Shown: positions 48,454 through 57,359 of the stretch, piece by piece
How positions within the stretch are numbered: position 1 is the stretch's first letter
How the letters are laid out: every line of letters starts with the position of its first letter
Assembly: GCA_021847425.1 (NCBI GenBank)
Contig: JAJZRF010000006.1
Span: forward strand, 1 to 64,000
DNA length: 64,000 nucleotides
Source: Deltaproteobacteria bacterium
GTDB taxonomy: Bacteria > Desulfobacterota > Desulfobulbia > Desulfobulbales > Desulfurivibrionaceae
Direction of reading: 5' to 3'
Notes under the pieces: generated by a model
Seen by the model: only the letters and a program-made list of their open reading frames with translations
What the model was told of the DNA's origin: nothing
Database searches by the model: none
Made by a program: the position numbers and the translations under genes

Positions 48454-49698
48454 ATGCCCGACCTTGCCCTGGTCATTTTCATCATAACCTATCTCGGTGT
48501 GGCCATCGGCCGGATTCCCGGCCTGATGCTGGACCGGACCGGCATTGCCCTGCTGGGGGCAATCGCCATGATCGCCAGCGGCACAGTGCCGCTCACCGAG
48601 GCCATGGCTGCCATCGACCTGCCCACCATCATCCTGCTCTACGGTCTGATGGTGCTTTCCGCCCGGCTCCGGCTGGGGGGCTTTTACACCTGGGTCGCCG
48701 GCCGCACCACCAGATTCCTGGACCAGCCCCGGCTTTTTCTCCTCACCAGCATGCTGCTGGCCGGGCTGCTTTCCGCCCTGCTGGCCAATGACATTGTCTG
48801 CCTGGCCTTCACCCCGGTTCTCTGTCTCGCCCTGCTTAAGAAAGGGCTCAACCCCCTGCCCTTTCTCCTCGGCCTTGCGGCGGCCAGCAATATCGGCTCG
48901 GCCGCCACCATCATCGGCAACCCGCAAAACATGTTGATCGGCCAGGTCGGCCACCTGCACTTCGGCAGCTTCCTGCTCTGGTGCACCCCTCCCGCCCTCC
49001 TCGCCATGGGTGGCGCCTATGGCATTCTCTGCCGCACTTACCGAGGGTGCTTTGCCGCACCTTCGATTCCCCAAACCCTGGTCCAAACACCCGAATGGCC
49101 CGAGTTCGACCGCCTCCAGAGCGCAAAGGGGCTCATCGCCATGCTGGTTCTGATCACCCTTTTCTTCACTCCCATCCCCCGCGAACTTTCCGCCATCACC
49201 GTGGCCGGCATCCTGCTGTGCAGCAGGAAAATGCACTCCCGCCAGATCATGGAGCTGGTGGACTGGCATCTGCTTACCCTGTTCTGCGCCCTGTTCATCG
49301 TGGTCCACGGCATAACCAGCCGCAATGTTCCCGGCCTGATCATGGAAGCCATGGCCGCCCACGGCCTGACAATCACCAACCTTTTCGCCCTCACTGGCAT
49401 CTCCACCATCCTGAGCAACCTGGTCAGCAATGTGCCTGCCGCCATGCTCCTGGTCCGTTTCCTTAACCCTGAGGTGCCTCAGCAGTGGTATGTCCTGGCC
49501 CTGTCAAGCACCTTTGCCGGAAATCTGGTCATCATCGGCAGCATTGCCAATCTCATCGTCATCGAACAGGCAAAGAAATTTCATATCGAGATCAGCTTTA
49601 AGGAACACGCCAGGGTCGGCATCCCGATTACGCTTTTTTCCCTGCTCGTTCTTGTTCTGCTGCTGTACTTCAGACACGGATTGCTGCCCCCAGGTTGA
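48454..49698 (+). CDS. ArsB/NhaD/SLC13-type anion or Na+ permease
   Basis: SNIGSAATIIGNPQNMLIG; multiple TM segments. Confidence 0.85.
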   Translation: MPDLALVIFIITYLGVAIGRIPGLMLDRTGIALLGAIAMIASGTVPLTEAMAAIDLPTIILLYGLMVLSARLRLGGFYTWVAGRTTRFLDQPRLFLLTSMLLAGLLSALLANDIVCLAFTPVLCLALLKKGLNPLPFLLGLAAASNIGSAATIIGNPQNMLIGQVGHLHFGSFLLWCTPPALLAMGGAYGILCRTYRGCFAAPSIPQTLVQTPEWPEFDRLQSAKGLIAMLVLITLFFTPIPRELSAITVAGILLCSRKMHSRQIMELVDWHLLTLFCALFIVVHGITSRNVPGLIMEAMAAHGLTITNLFALTGISTILSNLVSNVPAAMLLVRFLNPEVPQQWYVLALSSTFAGNLVIIGSIANLIVIEQAKKFHIEISFKEHARVGIPITLFSLLVLVLLLYFRHGLLPPG

Positions 49699-49844
49699 AA
49701 CCGTGACCGGTCACCGGGGGCAACAATGTAAAAAGTGAGGTTCTGCTGAAAATATGGGATGCATTCCCGGCGCGGGGCACGACATTCCCTGTCCGCAGCG
49801 GGACATTCACATCAAAAGCATGCCGCTGTAAGCTGTAAGCTCTG

Positions 49845-51254
49845 TTACACTTCGAAGGACTGATGGGGGTCCGGGACATCAACCTGCAAAAATCCCAACT
49901 CCTTCCGCAGGCTCTCGGCAAAGACGGTGGCCACCTCCTCCTCGCCATGCACCACAAAGGTGCGGGACGGTTTCTTGTGCATGGCTCCGGCCCAGGCCAG
50001 CAGCCCATCCCGGTCGGCATGGCCGCTGAACCCGGTCAGCGTCTCCACCGTGGCCCGCAGCGGGAACTCCTCGCCAAAGATCTTTACCGTTTCCTCCCCT
50101 TCAACAATCTTGCGGCCCAAGGTGTTGGGCGCCTGCCAGCCGGTGACCAGAATGGTGTTTTTCTTGTCGCTGATGCGCTTGCGCAAGTGATGCAGGATGC
50201 GCCCTGCCTCCATCATGCCGCTGGCGCTGATAATAATGGCCGGCTCCCGCAAGAAATTCAACTCCTTGGAATCCTCCACGCTCTGGGTGTAATGCAGGGT
50301 GTCAAAACCAAAGGGGTTGCTGTGGTCATCCTTCAGGAGGAAATCCCGGATATCGCTGTCGTAGGTTTCAGGGTGCAGCCGGAAGATATCCGTAACCCTG
50401 GTGGCCAGCGGGCTGTCCACATAGATGGGCAGCCTGGGGATGTCGCGCTGCAAAAAGAGCTTATGCAGGGCATAGACCAGCTGCTGGGTCCGGCCCACGG
50501 CAAAGGCAGGGATCAAGAGCGTGCCGCCCCGCTGGTAGGTGTCGTTGACAATCCGCTTCAGTTCCTTTTCCGACTCCTGGTACGGCGGATGCTGCCGGTT
50601 GCCGTAGGTGCTCTCCATGATGAGGATATCCGCGCCCTCGCTCAACACGGCAGGGTCATTGATGATCGGGATCCCGCTCCGCCCGATATCCCCGCTGAAA
50701 ACAAGGCGGAGATCGCGATTCTCCTCCTGATCATGGATGTCGAGAATAATGTTGGCGCTGCCCATCATATGGCCGGCATCCATCAGGGTAAGGTGTATGC
50801 CGGGAAAAATCTCCCGCCTGCGGCTATAACTGATGCCGACAAACTGATCCATGGCCACGACCACATCCTCCTTGGTGTAGAGGGGCTCGAACTCTTTCTG
50901 CTTGTTTTTTTTACGGAGTTTATTGGTAAACTCCACGTCCTGCTCCTGGATATGGGCGGAGTCCATGAGCATCACCGCGCAGAGGTCGCGGGTGGCGGAG
51001 GTGCAGATGATATCGCCGCTGAACCCTTTTTTAACCAGACAGGGGATGTTGCCGGAGTGGTCGATGTGGGCATGGGAAAGAATCAGGCAGTCAAGATCCT
51101 TGCCCGCGCAAAAGCCGCTGCGGTTGAGTTCAAAGGCCTCTTTGCGCTTGCCCTGAAAAAGCCCGCAGTCAAGGAGGATGCGTTTGCCGTTCACCTCAAG
51201 CAGGTGCTGCGAGCCGGTAACGGTTTTCGCCGCGCCGTGGAAGGTAATTTTCAT
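49845..51254 (-). CDS. MBL-fold beta-CASP RNA-processing nuclease-like protein
   Basis: SHAHIDHSGNIP; MESTYGNR; IISASGMMEAGRILHHL; FVVHGEE. Confidence 0.93.
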   Translation of the reverse strand: MKITFHGAAKTVTGSQHLLEVNGKRILLDCGLFQGKRKEAFELNRSGFCAGKDLDCLILSHAHIDHSGNIPCLVKKGFSGDIICTSATRDLCAVMLMDSAHIQEQDVEFTNKLRKKNKQKEFEPLYTKEDVVVAMDQFVGISYSRRREIFPGIHLTLMDAGHMMGSANIILDIHDQEENRDLRLVFSGDIGRSGIPIINDPAVLSEGADILIMESTYGNRQHPPYQESEKELKRIVNDTYQRGGTLLIPAFAVGRTQQLVYALHKLFLQRDIPRLPIYVDSPLATRVTDIFRLHPETYDSDIRDFLLKDDHSNPFGFDTLHYTQSVEDSKELNFLREPAIIISASGMMEAGRILHHLRKRISDKKNTILVTGWQAPNTLGRKIVEGEETVKIFGEEFPLRATVETLTGFSGHADRDGLLAWAGAMHKKPSRTFVVHGEEEVATVFAESLRKELGFLQVDVPDPHQSFEV

Positions 51255-51513
51255 GGTTGTGCTCCCTTGTTGGTAGAGATGATTTCAGCTCAGCATACAA
51301 GGGTGGCGGGAAAAACAGAAGTAAAGATTTGTCTTGAATAGCCCTGGTGGTCAGGAATCTTTCTGCATATTCCACGGCCTCGTTTATTTCTCCCAACCGG
51401 TTGAAAAGAATATAGTTCTTGAATTGCTCCATGGTGTCAGGTAGACAGATTAGGAAGCAAGCTGAAAATTCCACCTTGGGCTCGCTCGATAATAATATTG
51501 TTAGGACTATCCG

Positions 51514-52002
51514 ATGTCGCCACTACCGGACTTAGTAATTGGTGCGCTACTCGCCTTACTTGGCGTTTTGGTCTCGCAACTTGTAACCATGTTGCAAGCG
51601 CGGCTAGAACGGCAGAACAAACGCGAGATACTTCTCCGCACAAAGTACGAGGAACTTGGACAGCATTTTCTTGATTCAATAAAACTCCCTCACGCTTTAA
51701 TGACGTGCACAAGTACAGAAGACATTCTCGTTTTAACTCATCAGGCATCTGGTAATAACGCGCATCTTCTCGCGTTGCTCTATTTTCCGTTACTTCGACA
51801 AGCAACCGGACGGTACATAGATTCGTATTCCGAGCTTTTAATGACCGCGACTTCATTGCACAACCCCAACGACAAACGCCCGCTCGGCATGCAAGTTTTC
51901 GACAAGCCAGAATATATTCAAGCACGCAATAATCACCTTGCTGCCAGAGATCATCTGCAAGAACAAATAGAAGCTCATGCTCCCACTTATGCAAAGTCCT
52001 AA
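51514..52002 (+). CDS. Hypothetical protein with N-terminal membrane anchor
   Basis: Coherent 162-aa ORF in a lower-GC patch; no family recognised. Confidence 0.5.
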   Translation: MSPLPDLVIGALLALLGVLVSQLVTMLQARLERQNKREILLRTKYEELGQHFLDSIKLPHALMTCTSTEDILVLTHQASGNNAHLLALLYFPLLRQATGRYIDSYSELLMTATSLHNPNDKRPLGMQVFDKPEYIQARNNHLAARDHLQEQIEAHAPTYAKS

Positions 52003-52044
52003 CTTTACGTTAACAATGCTTGTGTGTGAAGGGAAAAAACAAGA

Positions 52045-52461
52045 ATGACCCTGGAACTCCTCTGGTCCAAATTGGCCAGCATCGAAGCCAAGTCCGGCAT
52101 GCTTTGCGGACGCACAGGCAAGTGCAATGCCGACTGCTGCCGTCCCTCCATCATGGGGGGCGAACCGGGTGTCACCCCGCCAGAGATCGCATTGATCAAT
52201 GGCTTTTTGGCAAAACAGAGGAGCTTCCGTTTCTATGAAGCTGGCCAAGATGGTTGCAAGTTTCTGGGCAAGAACGGGCTGTGCCGGATTTATCCTGTCC
52301 GGCCCATCGACTGCCGGGTGCATTTCTGCAAAGATGACTCGCTGCAAAGCCAGGCCAACCCCGAGATGGCCAACCTGGTGGCAGAGTACCATTCCCGCCA
52401 CGAAACGGCGTTTATGGCAACGGAACTGCTTGATTCGTTCCGGTTTTTGGGGGAACAGTAG
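52045..52461 (+). CDS. YkgJ-family Fe-S cluster-like protein
   Basis: CGRTGKCNADCC..CKFLGKNGLCRIYPVRPIDCRVHFC. Confidence 0.85.
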   Translation: MTLELLWSKLASIEAKSGMLCGRTGKCNADCCRPSIMGGEPGVTPPEIALINGFLAKQRSFRFYEAGQDGCKFLGKNGLCRIYPVRPIDCRVHFCKDDSLQSQANPEMANLVAEYHSRHETAFMATELLDSFRFLGEQ

Positions 52462-52552
52462 GAACTGCTGCCACGCGCCGCGGGTATGCACGTTGGCGGC
52501 GGACACCGATTCGGCAGAGGGGAAATCTGCGCAGGAAAACGGCCGCAAAAAA

Positions 52553-52603
52553 GGCCATGGCTGGCTGGAGCAGATTTTCCCTCTGCTCCAGCCAGCCATG
52601 GCC
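52553..52603. terminator. 22-bp perfect inverted repeat between convergent genes
   Basis: GGCCATGGCTGGCTGGAGCAGA-ttttccc-TCTGCTCCAGCCAGCCATGGCC, A-tract left, T-tract right. Confidence 0.7.
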
Positions 52604-52637
52604 TGATCGTTTCTTTTTTTACTGGACCTGCCGGAAC

Positions 52638-53705
52638 TCACTCCCCCTCGACACACACCCGGCAACGCCCGGCTTTTTTTGCCTGGTAAAGCACTTCATC
52701 GGCCCGCTGCAGCCACTCGTCCTTGCTCATTTCCGGACTCCATTGCACCAGGCCGATACTCACGCCCAGCCTGCTGCCGTCCCCGGCATTGAGGTCAAGG
52801 CTATCGACGGCGTTGCACAACCGTTCGGCCAACAGCCGGGCCGGCTCAAGAGCGGTATCCGGCAAAACCAGAACAAACTCATCGCCGCCCATGCGCACCA
52901 GAAGATCACTGTTGCGCACCATCCCCGCCAAGGACTTGGCCACCATCTGCAAGGCGTTATCCCCGGCGGCATGCCCCAGGGTGTCATTGATCTGCTTGAA
53001 ATGGTCCAAGTCCATGCTGGCCAAGGTTATGGGCCGCCCGTAGCGACGGGCTGTTTCCAGCATCGGTCCGATGCGTTCCTCAAAAACCCGCCGGTTGTCG
53101 AGGCCGGTGAGCATGTCCCGCCGGGCCTGGGCAAAGAGATCCTCATACACAAGGGCGCGTTGCAGGGGCTCTCCCAGAATCTGCAGCGCATCCCGCAAAA
53201 CCTGGGCTTCTTCTGTTTCAATGCAGGTTCCCCGCCTGAGCAGCATCAGACAACCCTCGGTGGCCCCAGCGATGCCGCCGCCAAAGGACATCTGCCATTG
53301 CTGCACGAAAAACGGACCCCATTCACAGCAGGTCCCGTCCAGCTGACAATCAATCTTCTCAAAAACCTCTTCAGCGGTCTGCATGGCAAGACGCCGGTCC
53401 GGCCCGTGGCAGGAGCAGATGATATGCACCCGGCTCCGGTCGAGGCTGCGGTAGGCAATCAGATCATGCTCAACCAGGGGCGTCAGCCACACGGAAAAAG
53501 CCTCGATCATGCCTTGCAGGTCGGTGGCGCCAGCCAGTCTGGCGTGCAGCTCGTTGACCTGTTTCAACCACTCCGATTGGCGGCGGTAGCGATCAAGCTC
53601 CACCATCAGATGATCCAGGTTGATCGGTTCTGTCATTTCTCTATCAGAGAGAGAGTGTGCGGCATTCATTGCAACGGCTCCTTTCATGGAAAAGATGTTT
53701 GACAA
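52638..53705 (-). CDS. GGDEF-domain diguanylate cyclase
   Basis: RMGGDEFVLVLPDT; DLDHFKQINDTLGHAAGD. Confidence 0.95.
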   Translation of the reverse strand: MSNIFSMKGAVAMNAAHSLSDREMTEPINLDHLMVELDRYRRQSEWLKQVNELHARLAGATDLQGMIEAFSVWLTPLVEHDLIAYRSLDRSRVHIICSCHGPDRRLAMQTAEEVFEKIDCQLDGTCCEWGPFFVQQWQMSFGGGIAGATEGCLMLLRRGTCIETEEAQVLRDALQILGEPLQRALVYEDLFAQARRDMLTGLDNRRVFEERIGPMLETARRYGRPITLASMDLDHFKQINDTLGHAAGDNALQMVAKSLAGMVRNSDLLVRMGGDEFVLVLPDTALEPARLLAERLCNAVDSLDLNAGDGSRLGVSIGLVQWSPEMSKDEWLQRADEVLYQAKKAGRCRVCVEGE

Positions 53706-54039
53706 TAAGCTATGCCATTTTCATGCCAGATCACCCCGACAGTCCTTCCAAGAGCCTTGCCCCGCAAGGATAGCCGCAAGAAAAATACCGCATCTCTTTA
53801 AAATTATTTAAAAAACAAAAACAGACCCATTGCGTTCTCCAGCAGCGCCCACCCGTCGCATGGGGAAAATTTTTCCCGTCCACCCCGTCATTCTGCTGAC
53901 ACCCGGCCAACCTTGCCACCCTCTCCGCAACCCTTCTTTCCGTATCCCGAACAATCGTTTCCTTGCATCCGCCAGCCCAGCGGATATCATGCAAAAAGCC
54001 ATCCCCATCCAAATTCAGGCAAGAGAGAGCGCCTAACCC

Positions 54040-55233
54040 ATGCCGATCCCCGTCACCCGCCGCATCATCCATCTCGACATGGATGCCTTTTACGCCTCAA
54101 TCGAAATCCTCGACAATCCGGCCCTCAAGGGCCAACCCGTGGTGGTGGGCGGCAACTGCAACCGGGGGGTTGTTTGCGCTGCCTCCTATGAAGCCCGAAA
54201 GTTCGGGGTCCATTCCGCCCTGCCCATGCTCACCGCGAGAAAGCTCTGCCCGGAGGGGGTGTTTCTTCCGGTCCGCATGGCCCGGTATCAGGAGGTTTCC
54301 CGCCGGATCATGGAGATCTTCCAGCGCTTTACCCCGCTGGTGGAACCGCTTTCGCTGGACGAAGCCTTTCTGGATGTCACAGCCAGCCAGAGCTTGATGG
54401 GCTCGGCGGAGGATATTGCCGGAGAGATCCGGGCGCTGGTCCGGGACACCATCGGCCTCACCGTCTCGGCCGGGGTTGGCACCTCGAAACTGGTGGCAAA
54501 GATCGCCTCTGATCTCAACAAACCCGATGGCCTCACCATTGTGCCCCCCGGCCAGGAAGAACCATTTCTCTCGCCCCTGCCCATCGGCCGCCTGTGGGGA
54601 GTGGGGTGTGCCACCAGGGAGGCCCTGGGACTGATCGGGGTAAAAACCATCGGCGACCTGAACCGCATGCCCCTGGACATCCTCACCGCCAAGTTCGGCA
54701 AGGCCGGACTCATGATGCACGAATCAGCCAAGGGCATTGACCTCCGCCCGGTTGAACCGAGGCAGGAGGCCAAGTCCATCGGCCACGAAGAGACCTTTGC
54801 GGAAGACCTGCGCGACAAAAAAAGAATCGAACAAGAATTGCTGGCCCTGTGCCTCAAGGTCGGCAAGCGGGCGCGGGACAAAGGGCTGGTTGGCAAAACC
54901 GTTACCATCAAACTGAAATACCGTGATTTCGTGCAGGTGACCCGCTCGCTCACCCTGCCCGAGCCAGTGGCCGACGACAAATCGCTCTACCGGACGGGTC
55001 GCCTGCTTCTTGCCAAAACCGAGGTCGGTCCGCGCCCCATCCGATTGCTGGGAATATCGCTGGCGAACCTGATCCCGGCCGAGGCGAGCGGCCAATTAAC
55101 CCTGTTCGGCGAGAGCCGGACCAAGGAGAAGAATTGCCGCCTCTATCAGGCAATCGATGCCATCAGCAATCGGTATGGCAACGGGAGCATTGTGCCTGCT
55201 GCATTGGTGGAAAAAAAGGAGGAATATCCGTAA
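54040..55233 (+). CDS. dinB: DNA polymerase IV (Y-family)
   Basis: IIHLDMDAFYASIEILDNPALKGQPVVVGG; PLSLDEAFLDVT; VGTSKLVAKIASDLNKPDGL. Confidence 0.97.
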   Translation: MPIPVTRRIIHLDMDAFYASIEILDNPALKGQPVVVGGNCNRGVVCAASYEARKFGVHSALPMLTARKLCPEGVFLPVRMARYQEVSRRIMEIFQRFTPLVEPLSLDEAFLDVTASQSLMGSAEDIAGEIRALVRDTIGLTVSAGVGTSKLVAKIASDLNKPDGLTIVPPGQEEPFLSPLPIGRLWGVGCATREALGLIGVKTIGDLNRMPLDILTAKFGKAGLMMHESAKGIDLRPVEPRQEAKSIGHEETFAEDLRDKKRIEQELLALCLKVGKRARDKGLVGKTVTIKLKYRDFVQVTRSLTLPEPVADDKSLYRTGRLLLAKTEVGPRPIRLLGISLANLIPAEASGQLTLFGESRTKEKNCRLYQAIDAISNRYGNGSIVPAALVEKKEEYP

Positions 55234-55555
55234 AGAAAGACGGCAATGATTACTGGAATCGCGCAGGATGATCCTGCCAAATCAATGATGATAAACTTTG
55301 CCCCTGGTTTCATCCGGGAGGATATTTCCGGCAAGTATTCCTTTTCCCCCCATCGTCAGGGATGAACAGAGGCGGCCGGGTTTCCCTGAACAGGGGATCG
55401 ACTTTGAAAAACCAGGGGCCCCCCAGTTTTCCCTGACCGCTATTGACGGTACCCCCATTTCTGTTTATCCTTAATTTGTAGGCTCAAAAGAGTATAGAGC
55501 CCATGCGTCTGCTCCGCAAAAAGGGAAGACAACCTCCCATAGATGGAGAAAAGGC

Positions 55556-56665
55556 ATGCCTGTTGACAGCATTAATAATACAACTCCCGTATTGCCAACA
55601 ACCCTGCAGGGTCAAGTTCATACCTCTGTCCCCCTTGCCACCTCCCCGCTTAACCTCGTTAAGAATCCTGTGGCCGTGGCGGCTGCCGCGACTCAAAATC
55701 TGAGCCCTGCCCAACAGGCTGCCTTGCTGGGCAGCGAGGCAGTGCAAACCTTGAACCTGGCGCCAACCTCCCCGGCCGAGCCGTTGTTGGCCACGGGGAC
55801 GACTCCTGATCTCACGACGATTACCGAGTCGCAGGGGTTAAGCCCTGCCCAAGAAGCGGCCCTGGCGGTGAACCAAACGGTTCAAACAGCTCTTGCGCCC
55901 CAAAACCTGACCCCGGCCCAACAAGCCGCCCTGGCGGTTAATCAAGCGACCCAAAACCTGGCCGCTCCCCTGGTGGTGCCGGAAATCACGATTCCCGCCG
56001 CAACGAGCGGGATCGCCGTCCAAACTCCGGCCCCTGGCCCTGCGCAACCACCGCTTACGGCCGGAGCACCGGCGGGGATTGCAACCACAGGCGTGACGCC
56101 TGCCGCCACAGCGGCCACGCCAACCGTGACTACCACTCCTCCCATCACGGCCACGACTGTTGCCCCCGAAGTGCCAAATCCCACCCAACCGGCAACAGCC
56201 CAACCGGTTCCGTATCAGAATGCGTTCGCGGTGTATGAAGTCAAAAATCCAACCCCTCCACCTACGGATCCAAGTCCGATACGGAAAGAAATCCATCCGC
56301 CGCTGCCCATCGGAAGGGTGCGGCCCGTTGACCCCCTGGTTCTCAGGCAGGAATGGGAAAAGAGAAAACAGAACAAGCACCGAGAAACCGGAGCCCAGGA
56401 ATACCCCCAGTCCCGTCCGCTTTTGGCGGAAAAATCCATCCGTGATTTAATAGCACAGACCAATGCAGATCTGGCCGCCAGCGGGGTGCCCTTGCACCTG
56501 GTTCTGGTCAAGAACGAGGGGGGCTTCACCTTAGACATCTATGACTGTTCGGATAACGTGGCGTGCCAGCTGTCGCAGGAGGTGCCGCTTGACCTCGGCA
56601 ACCTCTTGACCATTCTGGATAACCTGGAACATGAAACCGGGATTATTGTCAATATCAAGACCTGA
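55556..56665 (+). CDS. Pro/Ala/Thr-rich protein with three LS/TPAQ(Q/E)AAL repeats and conserved-looking C-terminal domain
   Basis: Repeats LSPAQQAALLGSEAVQT, LSPAQEAALAVNQTVQT, LTPAQQAALAVNQATQN; C-terminus weakly FlaG-like. Confidence 0.7.
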   Translation: MPVDSINNTTPVLPTTLQGQVHTSVPLATSPLNLVKNPVAVAAAATQNLSPAQQAALLGSEAVQTLNLAPTSPAEPLLATGTTPDLTTITESQGLSPAQEAALAVNQTVQTALAPQNLTPAQQAALAVNQATQNLAAPLVVPEITIPAATSGIAVQTPAPGPAQPPLTAGAPAGIATTGVTPAATAATPTVTTTPPITATTVAPEVPNPTQPATAQPVPYQNAFAVYEVKNPTPPPTDPSPIRKEIHPPLPIGRVRPVDPLVLRQEWEKRKQNKHRETGAQEYPQSRPLLAEKSIRDLIAQTNADLAASGVPLHLVLVKNEGGFTLDIYDCSDNVACQLSQEVPLDLGNLLTILDNLEHETGIIVNIKT

Positions 56666-56692
56666 CGGAACAGCTCAAAGGCCTGACTTGAG

Positions 56693-56727
56693 ACAGCCTG
56701 AAACTCCTTTTTTCAAGCTGTTTTTTT
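56693..56727 (+). terminator. Rho-independent terminator
   Basis: ACAGCCTGAAA-ctccttt-TTTCAAGCTGT then T-run. Confidence 0.75.
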
Positions 56728-56809
56728 GTGGTAACATCAACCAACACCTTGCCGAAGCTGGCAATAACAGCGAGCTTTCCCGCTAACCCAACCATAAAAG
56801 GATCCTGCC

Positions 56810-57268
56810 ATGCTCGAGCCTAAACGTATTCTCGTCGTCACCAGAATGATCCAATCATGCAGGAAAGCGATTCAATATGGGGTTTTGCTTGCCCAAAAAC
56901 ATCACGCCCAACTCTACGTGATCCATTCCATCTACAATCCTTTCGGGCTTAAGGGCTGGAGCATGGGGACCCTGTCGCTTGAAAAGGAATACGAAAAAAT
57001 TCTTCTGAACACCAAGGAAAAGCTGTCGGAAATTGTCGAGGCCGAAAAAACGAAGGGAATGACCATAACGGAATTGGTTCGGGAAGGTGAGCCCACCGAG
57101 GAAATCCTGAAGACCATCCAGGAAAAAAACATTGACCTCCTGGTCATGCTTGCCCATGAAGAGGGCCACTTGGAACACCTCCTGTTCGGTCGCAGCAACG
57201 ACGAACTGGTCAGGAAGATGCCCTGTTCGATCATGCTGGTCAAAAAAGAGCCGGGGGAAAAATTGTAA
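56810..57268 (+). CDS. Universal stress protein (UspA family)
   Basis: RILVVTRMIQSCRKAIQYGVLLAQKHHAQLYVIHS; LLFGRSNDELVRKMPCSIMLVK. Confidence 0.9.
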   Translation: MLEPKRILVVTRMIQSCRKAIQYGVLLAQKHHAQLYVIHSIYNPFGLKGWSMGTLSLEKEYEKILLNTKEKLSEIVEAEKTKGMTITELVREGEPTEEILKTIQEKNIDLLVMLAHEEGHLEHLLFGRSNDELVRKMPCSIMLVKKEPGEKL

Positions 57269-57359
57269 GGCCAAGATCTGCCATGGTGATCCGGCCACTG
57301 GTTGCCTCGGATCGCGTCATCCTCTGTCGGCAGTACAAATCCTGACGGGACGAGAAGAG

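Noticed and set aside
51437-51994. Minus-strand ORF MHKWEHELLFVLADDLWQ..
   Set aside because: Overlaps the more coherent plus-strand ORF 51514-52002 and has no recognisable motifs.
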